From assembly GCA_043228905.1 (NCBI GenBank), contig JBHGNT010000010.1, positions 10,726,001-10,790,000 of the forward strand: a stretch of DNA of 64,000 nucleotides, in the 5' to 3' direction. The DNA is from Azolla caroliniana. Taxonomy: Eukaryota > Polypodiophyta. Position 1 is the stretch's first letter, and each line of letters opens with the position of its first letter. A program made the translations under genes and the position numbers. A model generated the notes under the pieces. The model saw only the letters and a list, made by a program, of their open reading frames with translations, was not told the DNA's origin and did no database searches. Of the stretch, positions 27,758 to 39,626 are shown piece by piece.

Positions 27758-30700
27758 TTATAGAGGTGAGTACTTGGTAGTTACTTTTGGCTCTTCATGT
27801 GCAAGCGGGACCGTTTTAACCTGAAAAAGCACCATACTTCTACTAATCAGATTGGGGAAATATATAGTTGGACTATAGCTCCATTTAGACATGCTAATTT
27901 ACAAGCTTATTGGTTATGTTAAATCTCCACTACATATACTTGAATGTCTTACCAGATCTCTATACTTCAATGCGTAGAACATCTCGATATAGCGACGCGA
28001 ATCTCGCCTTCTGAGCTTCGACACATACTTCCAGAAGCTATACACCCTAGTCAATGTCATCAACCTCTCGGCATAGATCTTCCAAGTGTACCTATATTCC
28101 ACCGAAGAATCACACAGATCAAACTATGGTTGCCACACATTTCACGAAATTATATCAAGTAACGAAACATAAATGATGAAATCGACATGCCGAGTCGTAA
28201 GAAATGCCATGATTATGTCGATAATACTCCTGCATTTGGGGGTGGTAACAATGTTCAGTGGATTTAGGGTTTAGGGTTTCTGATTTCATACTACTCCGAG
28301 GGATGAAGCTCCCCAACAGCAACGGTATTGCTCGAGGAGAGGGAATGATTTTTGTGATATTCCAAAATGCTTGAAGAGGTCCGGCATTGAGTGAGGATGG
28401 ATTAGGAGGATTGATGAGATTACCTTTCGTTGATCCGCTTGAGCCCTGCCTCGGAGATCTGCACCCAATGGCTAGGCTCGGCCTTGCATTTCTCAAAGAA
28501 GGCAATGAGCTTCTCGGTGCTTATGTCCCCTCGGAGGGGATCAATGTGGAAGCCACTCTCGCCGTCCACTATGATCTCTGCGGGGCCTCCATTACATGTC
28601 GCGAATGTAGGCAAGCCACATGTCATAGCTTCAATAACTGTCAGCCCAAATGCTTCATACAAGGCAGGCTGTGTAAGTAGACATGAACCAGGACTAATCA
28701 ATCATATCAGCTTTTGAATATATATGTATGTATATATTGCAACCCCATTAAGAGGCTTCCTTCCATACTCAAATTGTTAGTAGATTTGAATACTGAGGTT
28801 CCATGGACGATAGCATAGAAGCTATACCTGGACAAATGCACCCTTCGTGTCGGCGATGTATCGATAGAGCTCGCCATTTCGGACCCTGTTGTTTTGTGCG
28901 CGTACCCATCGGAATTCACCCTCTAGCTTGTAATCTTGAATGAGCTTGTGCATCGTGTTGATCTCCGTTATCTCTTCCCTATCTTGAGATCTGTCCGCTC
29001 TAAATTCGCCGGCTACGACAACGAGATTCACGAGGCCTCGGAGCTTGGGACTCTTTGCAAACCACTCCACGAGCCCGGTCATGTTCTTCACTTTGTCCAA
29101 GCGCGCCATGGAGAAGACAATGGGCTTCTTCCTATCTTTCAAGTAGCCACTGCACATGCATGCATACAAAAAAAAAATTAAATTTAAAATTGATTCGATT
29201 TTTAAATAAATGCATGATTTCATTCATGAATGGATGGATGGGCTTTGCATAAACATACGTGTGCTCTTCGGTATCATGAGGGTTGAAGAGCAGCTCTTCG
29301 ATCGCACCATGGAAGGCGGTCAAGCGCTTGGATGTGTTTGTGTATGGGAAGTATACGGTAGTATCGGCTCCCGGCGATACGATATTGAACTTAGGGTCGA
29401 AGACATCTATACCATTGACAACGCGGTAGAGCCCCGGCATGGTGAAGGCACCATGGCTCTCATACTGGCCCACAGTATGCTGACTGCATTTTATTTATTT
29501 ATTTTAAAGTATACAGAACTAAAGATCATTAGGACCAATAGTTTTGTTTGCTAGGGGGAAATGTATGAAAACTAGGTCAATAGTAACACTCGCACCTTCC
29601 GGCAATTTCTTGGTAGGTACTTGTGACAATGAAATCCGCGTGGTTCATCGCGATAAGGTCCGCGGTGAATTGACACGAGAAATGGTATTTCTCCTCGAAG
29701 TTCTGCCAGAATATGTCGGAGCTTGGGTACTTGGTCTTCTCCAGAGCATGTGCTATATTGCACTGCTTAGCACATCAAACAAAAAAAAATGCCCAAAAGG
29801 GCAAGGTTTCCATGTAAAAATGGGATGATGCAGTTGCATTCACTCTCTCATGATTTGAGAGTTACTCTTGACTGAAATACCTTACCTGTGTTATGCCCAG
29901 TTTGTGAGCAATCAAAGATGCAACAAGATTCCCGTCGCTATAGTTTCCGATGATAAGATCCGGTGGGCCGTGCAATTCTGCACAAATCTCATTGCCCACA
30001 TCCTGTAGCCATCAAATTAGGATAGCTCAAATAAAAAAGATCATTCTTTTTTTTTTAAGGCAGTGAGTGATCTTCTTCTTGACAAAGAAAAACAAAAAAA
30101 AAAACACATCTGTGTATGCAATCACAAAAAAGATATACCTCTGCAAAGACCTCGAGATATGGCCACACATCGAATCGCGAGATCCATTTCTGGAGAATGC
30201 CCTTCTTGCTCCGGAACGGGACCCGCAGGATTTTCGAGTGGCGTGTCCCGAGAATCGTTTCGATACGTTGGTTGCATGTAGTTCCTTTCGATTCGGGTAT
30301 CAGTCGAGTAACCTAGTAGTAGTACAGTAGTAAATCATCATCAATATGAAATCCCAGAGATATGTACAAATGCCATCAATATAACCATATAATTTCCATC
30401 ATAATTAATTCGACAGCAACTATATAGTATTGTTTGGTCATGATTGACCTATATTTTTACAGTAGTAGTTGTGCAGCTAATCAAGAAGAGTACCACTATG
30501 ATCTGAGGAATGATTTGCAGGCCTTGCTTGTTGATGCTGTCTACCATCTCATTCTCTAAAGCCCTCACTTGGTCGAGGATGTACACGATCTGCGCGTAGT
30601 AGTAACTCTTATATATACGAGAATTGTTGGAATATTGCTATGTAGAAATCCATTCGTTAAATAAACTCTACAAATCAATCGAATATTGCTACTATGTCGA

Positions 30701-32487
30701 AATCCATTCGTTAAATAAACTCTTATATATACGAATCGATCGAATATGTAGAAAATGAGTAGGGATTTGGCTATGGCAGATGTAGCAGCAGCATATATAC
30801 ATATACATACCTGGCCACCAGTGTCAGGCAATCCCAAGACATTGGCCTGCCCGAAATAGCCATGTGGTGACATTATAACAACGTTGAAGACCATGGGTAT
30901 CCGGCCCAGAAACCTCTCCAGAGTGTCGGGATCGGGGGCCTCCAAGAGGTTGAGGAGGAGATGTATCATCTCTAGACTTCGCGCTGCCGTATTACCCCAT
31001 CCTTTCTCTAGGCCCAAGGATTGCAATCTGTGCACATTATTTTTAACTCGCGCATTATGTCTTACATAATACAAATACCTGATTAGGCCGAAGCATTTGT
31101 GACATGATGGGGATCAATACTTAATTAGAACATGGGATTAATACTTAATTAGGACATGGGATCATCTTTAATTGGGAGTAATTACGAAGAGATTTTCGCA
31201 AAAACCCGACAAAATTAAGGAATGATCGAACTTCTCGAATTATACTTAATTTTAGAGTGGGCAAAAGGAATTGAGAATGAATGCAATTTTTCTTTTTTTT
31301 TTACAAAGATTTAGACAGAAGATTAATGAATGAATGACCTGCTAGCAAACTCCCTGAATGGAGTGGGGCCCGGAAGCTTCCGGAGGAGCTCTTCGGCTTG
31401 CAGCAACGCAGCTCGAGTCTTGTGGAGGTTGGGGATGAGCCCATCTCGAAGCATAAGGCTTTGGCCTTGGTGCTTGTGCAGGCGCAGGAAATCGAGGAGG
31501 GGCTGCATGCTCTCGGGATCGCGGAAGAGTCTGGACGAGAGATGGCGGTTCAGAAACTCTACTCCGTGCCCGATCGACGATGGCATTGTGAGGCGTGGGA
31601 ACGAAGCATTGAAGGGTTCGAAGTCTATCTCCAGCGTGCATGCCTCATGGCCATGCCCTACAGCCTTCATGTTCTCCTCATTCATGCTCTTAGTGCTGCT
31701 CACTAGACACTCTTTCAGCTGAAGATACTCGGAAGTCGAAAGCTTTTGCACAGCCGACCCATGTGTGTCGATTCGGATATACTCCCACACTCCCGGATTG
31801 GGCCGCACAGCAAGGGCCACCCAAGGCTCCGACACAATCAGCTCCTACCAGAGAGTAATTAGTACCAGCTTAGATTAATTAGTACAAGCTGAGATTAATT
31901 TGTAAAAGCTGAGATTAATTTGTACACAGATACACACACACAATGTTCTGATAAGGACACTTTTATTAATGGGCTGGATCCTAGGCATAATTTTAATGAA
32001 GCATTCCGAATATAGTACATTCAGTTAATTCAGGGCTTTCATTTATTTAAAGGCCAGTAGTGAGGAACTTTAGTAATTTGAAGTTATTTGTGCATGCCTG
32101 TGTCCACTGCAATATGAGTGTGAATCCCGAGACCTTCATCAAATCTTCCCTTTCCTTTGCATTTACTATGGCTCGCTCAAATTCTGCCTTCAAATCATGA
32201 GGCTGCAGGATTTTCTTGCCGAGCCTCAAGTATCTGTCACAAAATGTCAAGTTATTTCGAAGAAAAGTGAAGTCAGAAATGATTATAAAGGGACCATGGC
32301 CGCGAGATGATTAATCATGATGAAGTTGCAAATAAGGTGCCATTAGAGGTGGGGGATTAAGTGACAGATAGGTAGCGGATTACCGTGAGAGCAAAGAAAG
32401 GAGTGGGTTTCGATGCGATTGAAGAGTAGCAATGAAGGAATTAACAGCACCACTAGTCGCGCGAGTCATTACCCCGATTCCGGCCAT
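27758..32487 (-). CDS. SUS: Sucrose synthase, 13 exons, apparently intact
   Basis: This cytosolic glycosyltransferase reversibly converts sucrose + UDP to UDP-glucose + fructose and feeds cell-wall and starch synthesis. Exons on the minus strand: 32384-32487, 32098-32233, 31339-31844, 30811-31027, 30494-30589, 30139-30312, 29886-30002, 29596-29762, 29259-29483, 28828-29149, 28424-28668, 27953-28091, 27758-27820. They sum to 2511 bases (836 residues plus TAA) with frame kept at every junction. This is within the usual length of about 800-850 residues. Key sequence: TRATSG near residue 12 fits the N-terminal kinase site; DTGGQ ends exon 4; [11 protein letters not shown] carries the nucleotide-sugar His (about 455); MARLDKVKN has the Arg/Lys pair (about 597, 602); EAFGLTVIE is the E-x7-E motif of GT-B enzymes (about 693-701). 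All introns are GT-AG except intron 2, which has a GC donor. Paralogue class is not assigned. Confidence 0.93.
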
Positions 32488-32878
32488 CGCAAATTATATA
32501 TGTATTGGATTATTACTATTCTATGAGCTGGGGAACAACAGAGATTTGAAACTTGAGAGGATTGGGTATTGTGCGGATGAATTAAACGCAATTGGAATGG
32601 AAAATGTGGTGGGTATTAGTACTGTCTAATCAAATTAGTGGGTATTACTACTGTCTAATTAATTATTAGGGGCAGCAGAAGCAAAGATGGAGGCAGCTGT
32701 GGAGGCTGACGATGCACGCTTATTTAAAACATACCATTGATTGAGTGATGGACACTCGAAACTTACAGACCATCGCACGCATTCGAGAAATGCTTTTCTG
32801 TAACACACGAAATACAGGACAAAGTGATCATCTGTATGCGAAGGAACTCAGAAGGAATAGTAATTATTGAAGAGGCAT

Positions 32879-32911
<33 letters not shown>

Positions 32912-33000
32912 ACTGCAACCATCTGTAGTCCCTCATGTCAATCAAATCAGCTCAAAAAAGGTTAGATTCGAACGATATATGAAGAATGGGCTATCCAGCT
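32488..33000 (-). promoter_or_regulatory. Sucrose synthase 5' flank
   Basis: A TTTAAATA box on the minus strand (32721-32728) lies about 235 bases before the ATG and is a candidate TATA element. A CT/GA run (32881-32911) lies about 400 bases upstream. Many plant sucrose synthase genes have a 5' UTR intron, so the true start could be farther out. Transposon-derived sequence begins about 680 bases from the ATG. Confidence 0.35.
32881..32911. repeat. CT/GA microsatellite upstream of sucrose synthase
   Basis: An uninterrupted run of about 15 CT units. On the gene strand this is a GAGA tract, a type known to bind plant GAGA-binding (BBR/BPC) factors. A role here is inference. Confidence 0.8.
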
Positions 33001-33189
33001 TCGATCTTTAGCTCTCTTTTTCCGTTTATAGAAACGGAGAAGCTTACATTTCTTTTCCATGGAGTCGAGTTCTTGTGAAAGGTAGATCATTGGAAATGCA
33101 GAGGAAAAGAAAGGAAAAAATGTGTCTTCTACGTTCTTTCTTTCTTTCGTTACTCACACTCAAAGAAGCCTACACCATAGATTAGGCAC

Positions 33190-33275
33190 ATACATACATA
33201 CATGCATACATCCATCCATCCATCCATCCATCCATCCATCCATCCATACATGCATGCATGCATGCATGCATACAT
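33190..33275 (+). repeat. CATC/CATG microsatellite
   Basis: Runs of CATA, CATC and CATG tetramers. The matching place in the second block (about 44990-45030) has a shorter CATA/CATG run, so the length varies between copies. Confidence 0.85.
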
Positions 33276-33729
33276 AGACACATGGATTTCATTATTGGGA
33301 GGGTTATTGTAATTCTTCCGTTATGAACTATTTTGTAGGTTGTTTCTTAACTCTCCATGAAAGAGACTAAAGTTGAGAGTTTTTAATCTGATGATCTTGT
33401 GTGCCTATTTTGTGGATGATCTAATTGATCTAGAAGAGTTTCTCTTCTATCCAAGCTATGTGTGTTTGTTTAAGGTGATGTGATCTCAAGTGCCGAGAGG
33501 AGTTGGTGTGTCCGTCTGACATTGCACAAGAAGGAAATGCGAGGTGGGTCAATGCATTAGGGAAGTGACAAGAAAAAGAAATGCAAGGTGGATCGGGGAA
33601 TCCGGAGAATGAGTGATGGCGATAAACCATGAATGCTCCTCACTCTCACCCTCAACTGCACCCTTGATCATGTAATTGATATATGACACATACTAGAAAC
33701 AATGCATGGGGGAAGTGGCGGGGATTTAT

Positions 33730-34000
33730 TGTTAAGAGTACCTCTGAATAGCACAAGAAACTAAAGAAGACAAAGACAACAATTATAAGGATATAAAACC
33801 AAAATAATAATTACAAGTGGAACATCTAGAAAAGACAAAATAACCATTACAAAGAAGCAACAACTATCCATTACTTCTCCTATATGTATATATCAAAAAT
33901 AGTATGTGCAACATGTGTGTGTGTAATCATATTTAGTTGTTACAATGAGTTCTTACATTGCAATAGCGTTCTTCTAATATAAAGTATTCCGTGTTCTACA
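33730..34000 (+). repeat. Copia-type LTR with purine tract on the left and primer-like site on the right
   Basis: It starts TGTTAAGAGTACC and ends GTGTTCTACA, 271 bp. It is preceded by GCATGGGGGAAGTGGCGGGG and followed by TTGTTATCAAAC. A purine tract before and a primer-like site after the same LTR suggest two elements once shared it. The copy at 45570-45794 has a deletion. Confidence 0.6.
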
Positions 34001-34019
34001 TTGTTATCAAACTCCCTCT

Positions 34020-35238
34020 TTGTTTAGTTTCTTCCACTTTATTCGAGCATTCTAATTAAATAGTGATGAGAGCATAATTGTACAATCTAAATCTCATTGT
34101 TGCATTCTTTTACAACAAACAAAACTCTGTCCACATTCCATAAGACAAGCTCAATACTATGCCAAGTTCAAGCAGAAATTATGCCTTGGACAAACTAATA
34201 GATAAAACTACAAAACATTGAAGACTAGGATGGAGCTTCTACTTGATGTTGAGAAGCTTGTCAAAGTCACAATTGGCGCTAGTGAAGAACCTGAAAACCA
34301 ATAGTCACGGAAATGGAAGGAGTGGCAAAGCTACACAAAAGAGATAGATTGGAGATAATACTAAATTTGGATAGAAAACAGTGAAAAGTTATTTGAAAAC
34401 TTACATGTACAACTACAATGTGGGCAAAATTAAACGATCTACACGAACCTCAAGATAAACTTCACACCTTAGCTATATTGTCTAATATGTGTGTTACAAT
34501 AAGAAAACACCTTATCAACTTGGGAGGCAGCCATGGATGATGCAACTACCACGAAAATTGCATCTTAGAAGACATCAAGATTGGCTTAGTAGTAAGCAAT
34601 CTCTCTGAATATTGGGGAATCTTCATCCCTATCCATGGAGCACTACAACATTGTGTGAGCTACTTACTAAAATACGCCAAGACGACATTCAATGAAAGAA
34701 GAAGAGCAATGATCCATTAGTAACAATAACGGTCTCTATGAATCGATTCCAAAGGAATCAACCAAAAACTCAACAAAGGTACAAACTTGAAAAAGTAAGA
34801 AATAGTGAGTCTTATAAAACATATACTTTAAAGAATGAAATGCAGAAATAGTGTGGACATTGACGCACATTACAAAAACAAAATTGAAGATGACAATATC
34901 TAGTTCTTGGTACTAGGTTACTTAGTGTCTGATATGTCAAAAATATTTGTTGGACAACTATCAAGTGCTCCCGATTCCATTGAATGTAACCTTTAGAGAC
35001 GAAGGCAAAATATTTGGCAGTTGGAAAAAGTAACATTAAATTGAAGTTTATCTGTAATCATATACATTACGAATTTCATATATATATTTTGTACTTGGAA
35101 TTGCAAAACACTTGTCATCAATGAGACAAGCTACTGCAAAAGGAATGGCTATCAAATTCAGCAACAAACAAGCTACCTTGTATATCCAAGGCGAACAACA
35201 TAAGTTGAAAATTGCAAGTTCATAACAAGGGCAACTAG
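34020..35238 (+). pseudogene. Decayed copia gag and protease-like region
   Basis: Many stops and frameshifts. Recognisable remnants include RMELLLDVEKLVKVTIGA, ISLNIGESSSLSMEHYNI, and later KAKYLAVGKSNIKLKFI, the last resembling the post-protease segment of copia Pol. The family and order are inferred. The same relic is at 45815-47612 in the second block. Confidence 0.45.
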
Positions 35239-35550
35239 TGTCGAATCTGGTCATATATAATGGATGTATTCACACTATCTGCTTGTCCAAATTAGGATAA
35301 GCTATTTCTATCAATAGCATAAAGGGCAGTTACCCTAGTTTGGTTAGTATATAACCAACTCTGTAACTCGATGTTATGTTGTTGTCATTACTGGTTCTTG
35401 AATAACACAAAGTTTGTATTTTGGCACCTCTCTGTTTTTCCTTCTCTCCCTCTCTTGCTTTAAGTTATCTCAGTCTCCTCTGTTCTTTGTTTATTGTTTC
35501 ATTCAATAAACTTATTGTCTATTAACACACATAATAGTGCATACAATGTT
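35239..35550 (+). repeat. LTR-like segment related to copia-1 U3
   Basis: TGTCGAATCTGGTCATATAT AATGGATGTATTCACACTAT follows the outline of the copia-1 LTR start (TGTCGAATACAAG, ATAATGGACGTATTCACAC) and then diverges. The right border is uncertain. The copy in block 2 is 47613-47921. Confidence 0.5.
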
Positions 35551-35588
35551 TGTAAAGAATAAGATATAATTCTGTGCAGTCGAAGAGA

Positions 35589-35645
<57 letters not shown>

Positions 35646-35906
35646 ATAGTGTACACAGAAAACAAGAATGAACCAATAATTACAAAGAGAAGGAGAAGGT
35701 GTTTATGTAGTCACCTTCTCTTTAAGTTCTCTTACTAGAACCGCCTCTTGGAAAAGAGGTGGAGTCTTAATTACTTACTAACCATGTGTCATAGGGTATT
35801 AACTTCTATGATATGTTAGTGATTAGACAAATAGGTGGGATGTTCACACACTTCAACATCCTAGTGTGTGTTCCCACACATAGGAAGTTGAGTTTGATTC
35901 TCAATA
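35551..35906 (-). repeat. Copia LTR, minus strand (TGTTGAGAATC family)
   Basis: On the minus strand it ends ...TTCTTTACA and starts TATTGAGAATCAAACTC (start G to A changed). It is preceded by a TTGAAGGGGCG purine tract. GT and GA microsatellites (35590-35641) lie inside. It is the 3' LTR of the minus-strand pol relic at 36050-37050, and the same family serves copia-6. Confidence 0.7.
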
Positions 35907-36049
35907 CGCCCCTTCAAACGCAAGTCACCGGATAGTTGTTTCGGACTTCAGGTCGGTTGTGACTTTGGATTGGCTATTGTGGCTGGTCGGCTCACTCCTA
36001 TGTCTGCTCTGCTCTGTTTGACTTCGTGTATGCGGCCCCTTATCCATAC

Positions 36050-37050
36050 TCCCCCTCAAGCGCGGTTGGTTGGCAATCGAAAGACCAAGGTTTGTCAACA
36101 CCTAGGGCCTTTGTGAACATGTTAATCTTCAGCAGATTCATGTTGATGTGTTGCAGATCAACATTTCGGGCTAGAACTCGTTCTCGGATGAAGTGGTAGT
36201 GCACCTCAGTGTGCTTGGTTTAAGCGTGAAAGACTGGGTTCCGAGCTAGGTGAATACTGCTCATATTGTCACAGTCGAGAAGAATCGGATCCTTGATGAA
36301 AATGCCCAGATTCTTTAATATTTGCTTTAACCAAAAAACTTCACATGTGGTGACGGCCATACCCATGTATTCGGTTTCTGTGCTCGACAATGCAACTATC
36401 AACTGCTTCTTGCTATTGAAAGATATAGCTCTGCTGTCGAGGATATAATGAGGTTGAGAGATCGCGTTGCCATCAGGAGTTTGAATTACTTCTATCCTTC
36501 ATGTCCTTCATTTAAATTCGGCCAGAGAGTATGTTCTTGATATGTTCAATACCTGCTAAGTGCTCTCCTCCAAAAACCAAGACATTCACATATATTATGA
36601 TAAACACCTATCCTCTAAAGTCTCTCCAAATGAACAAAGAATTGTTAAACTTGGACATTTTAAAGCCGAATCTTTGGTGAAGATATTGGGTTATTTTCGA
36701 ATGTCATGCTCTAGGGGCTTGATTGAGGCCGTAGAGAGGCTTTTTGAGTTGGTAGATAGCATGAGGATGCGTACTCGACTTGAATGCAGGTGGTTGTACC
36801 ACGTACACCTCCTCTTCTAACTTTCCTTGGAGAAAGGCATTCCTTATGCCCATTCGGTGGGGATGCTACCCTTTGGCTACTGCAAGCACGATCATGGTTT
36901 GAATGGTTGTCATCTTTGCCACTGGGGCAAAGGTCTCTTCGTAATCGACCCTGTGTGTCTGCACATACCCTTTTGCCACAAGCTAGGCCTTATACCGATT
37001 GACAAAGTCGTCAGCATTGTGCTTCACCTTGTATATCCACTGGCATCTGA
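36050..37050 (-). pseudogene. Copia pol relic (reverse transcriptase to RNase H), minus strand
   Basis: From 37050 downward the minus strand reads IRCQWIYKVKHNADDFVNRY, then LVAKGYVQTHGVDYEETFAP, KKPLYGL and, nearer 36400, ALSSTETEYMGMAV, DCDNMSSIHLARNPVFHA. These are RT and RNase H landmarks of the copia-4/6/7 clade. Frameshifts and an internal deletion near 36440 disable it. Copy 2 lies at 48430-50474. Confidence 0.75.
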
Positions 37051-37051
37051 T

Positions 37052-37324
37052 TGTTGGCATAAAAGGCCGACTCCTTTCTCTTTGTATCCTAGTGTGAACA
37101 CGTCTTGAAGTGAGGGCTTGAGTACATAAGCTCAACCCTAACATTGTAACGATAATCTTGTATCTTGAGCCTTGTAGAGAGAGAGAGTTATAGAATAATA
37201 GAGAACTGAAGCTCAAACTGTGTCTATCTTCTTATTGCTGCATATCTGTGTCGTTTACGGTGCATAGATTGACAGGTCCTCACACACACATACTTTTGCA
37301 CATCCTTTCGAATATTATCCAAGA
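37052..37324 (+). repeat. 5' LTR of copia-5 (TGTTGGCAT family)
   Basis: It starts TGTTGGCATAAAAGG and ends TATCCAAGA, where the block 2 copy ends ATCCAACA, and is followed by TGGTATCAGA at 37327. It is inserted in the minus-strand RT relic. 273 bp. Confidence 0.75.
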
Positions 37325-37436
37325 AGTGGTATCAGATCGACTTGTTGTTCAACGGCGAAGAAAAGTAGAGAGAAGACGAACCCTCTAGCTGAAAGAAAAG
37401 ACCAAATCAGTAAATCTCACTGCGAAAAGAACATGG

Positions 37437-38341
37437 CTTCAACATCTGGAGCAGGAGTTGAAATCCGAATGTTTGATGGCAAAAATTTCGCCCTATGGAA
37501 GGAGATGATGCAAGACGTACTGATCATTCAAAGTCAGGTTTAAGCCATTAGACATAGAGAAAAACTTGCCTCAATGTCAACCGAAGAGTGGAGATCAATA
37601 GACGAAATCGCATGCTCCACCATTAGGATCCATCTGGCTGAAAACATCTATTTCAATATGGTGAAGGAAACGACAACGTTCTCTTTGTGGGAAAAGTTAC
37701 AAGCAGTGTATGAGAAGAAGTCCTCATCTTCAAAATTGATATTGATCCAACAACTATTCAACATGAAGATGAGAGAGATAGATCGAGCAACCTCCCACAT
37801 CAACACCTTCAGTCAGTTGTTGTCTAAACTCTCCTCCCAAGGGACCAACTTCGAAAAAGAAGTGAAAGCCCTTGCCCTCCTATCGAGCTTGCCGGCGAGT
37901 TGGGAGGTATTCTGTATGACTTTCACAATAGTAGCCCTAGGCTAAACTTGGACAAAACTATCGGCCAAATCCTCACAAAGGACATTCGACGAAAATCAAT
38001 TGGACTCACCATCGACGAGTCGACAGAAGTCCATCACTCGACCGAGTCGATCGACCAATACAGTCAAACAAGAGAACAAGCTGAACGATCCGGTCAAAAC
38101 TCTAGTCGATCGAGAAAGAGGGGAGACCGACAACGGTCGAAGTCGAGAAATAGCCGACTAGGTGACTTCTGCACTCACTACAAAAATCCGGTCACAACGT
38201 TTCCAATTGTTGGTCGATCAAGAGGAAAGAGAGTGGTCGATGATTTGAGTAGAGCTCAGGACAATCCGGTTCAAACCGCTCTCTAGTTGACAACCAAATC
38301 AATGTTGCCGACTCCTGATTAGGAGAAATCCTCTCCCTGCA

Positions 38342-38416
<75 letters not shown>

Positions 38417-39000
38417 GTTACTGGACTCCGGTGCCACATTTCACATAACCTCGAACATGGAACGGTTCTCGAACTATTCGGCCGGTGCCAACGACACAGT
38501 TTGACTAGGAAACGGGCAAGAATGCAAATTCACCAAAATTAGAGTAGTACCAATTTAATTGTCGAATGGAAACACAATAGTCCTACACCAGGTCCAACAC
38601 GTACCCGCACTAAAAAGTAGTTTGGTCTCCATCACCATGCTAGCCGAAGACGGGTACCGAACGACTCTCAATGAGTCAACATGGATGACCAGCTGAGGAA
38701 ATTTGAAGATAAAAAATGGAAACAAGTATAATAACTTGTATTCACTAGCGGCAATCAATCCAAAAGGGGCCGTGAACGTAGCCCAATAGACCAACCCGAA
38801 CCTATGGCATGGCTGACTCGGTCATGGTCATAAGCAGAACTAGACCGGCTAATGGCGGTTTATTACATTCCAAAACGCCTGGCAAAGATGGCCTTTTGTG
38901 AGCAATGTCAATACGAGAAACACACTTAAAGTCCACACTCTTTCCATTATGAGATGATATGACAGTCCCTAGACCTGATCCATATAGACATATGTGGGCC
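37437..39000 (+). pseudogene. Copia-5 gag, protease and pre-integrase, decayed
   Basis: The start is MASTSGAGVEIRMFDGKNFA at 37437 with a stop at 37543, then TEEWRSIDEIACSTIRIHLA and SLWEKLQAVYEKKSSSSKLI. The order and motifs parallel copia-1 Gag. The frame shifts near 37910. The zinc knuckle is destroyed (CTHYKNPVTTF). After a long AC run comes protease WLLDSGATFHITSNMERF and the pre-integrase LWHG*LGHG, with many stops. The element is split at 39000 by copia-4, and integrase resumes at 44437. Same family as the minus-strand relic at 55645-57178. Confidence 0.75.
38343..38413 (+). repeat. AC microsatellite inside copia-5 coding sequence
   Basis: About 35 AC units directly precede the protease codons WLLDSGATF. 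The relative at 55645-57178 has no such run, so it grew after insertion. Confidence 0.9.
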
Positions 39001-39454
39001 TGTTGAGAATCAAGCTCAACATAACACAACGTGTGAACACACCTTTTGAGAATCTATGATTACTCAAAGGTCAAGAGTCACACCACTACTCTCTACACAT
39101 TAACTATGTGTCATAGAATCATATTCTATGACGCATAACTAATGAGTTACATATTCCCCATGACTATGAGTCTTCACATTCCCCAAGAGAGAGAGTGGTT
39201 GTTGTAAGTTAATGAAGAGAGAGGGTGACTCTATATAAAGCACCCTCCTCATACTTCATACTAAGTCGGTTGTGACTCCTTATTATGCTACACTTTGTAA
39301 TTCTTATTCTACTTGTGAAATATACACCTTATTCTTGTCAAGTATTCCTTTCTCTATCTATCTTGTGTTCTTTCATCTCTCCTCTAATTTCTCTCACACA
39401 TACATATAACACACATCCCTTCCCCTACACAAGAATCACCATCGATTCTTTACA
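39001..39454 (+). repeat. Copia-4 5' LTR
   Basis: TGTTGAGAATCAAGCTC...CGATTCTTTACA, with CTATATAAAGC TATA box near 39230 and primer site TGGTATCAAAGC at 39455. Confidence 0.9.
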
Positions 39455-39626
39455 TGGTATCAAAGCGATTTGGTAGCTCGATCTAGCGCACTCGCTTCAT
39501 CGTGATCGTGTGTTGTGCTCTACGCCGACGTTCAAGAAGAACCGGCTCATCTCTATCGTAGTGCGACTACATAGCTCGTGTTCAAGAGAGAAGGAAAAGA
39601 AAAGAAGGAAGAAATCTACATCGACA

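Larger units (their letters stand above)
33165..38200 (+). repeat. Nested-repeat block, copy 1 of a direct duplication
   Basis: The block from AAGAAGCCTACACCATAGAT onward is collinear with 44955-51501. Both contain, in order, a copia LTR (TGTTAAGAG/TGTTAATAG), a decayed gag, a TGTCGAAT-type LTR, a minus-strand LTR with minus-strand pol, and a TGTTGGCAT LTR with plus-strand gag. Copy 1 lacks about 0.4 kb of RNase H present in copy 2 and lacks both solo LTRs. Confidence 0.75.

Noticed and set aside
28387-29252. Plus-strand open frames inside the sucrose synthase gene
   Set aside because: They overlap minus-strand exons that form a complete, in-frame sucrose synthase and have no recognisable domains. 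They are antisense shadows.
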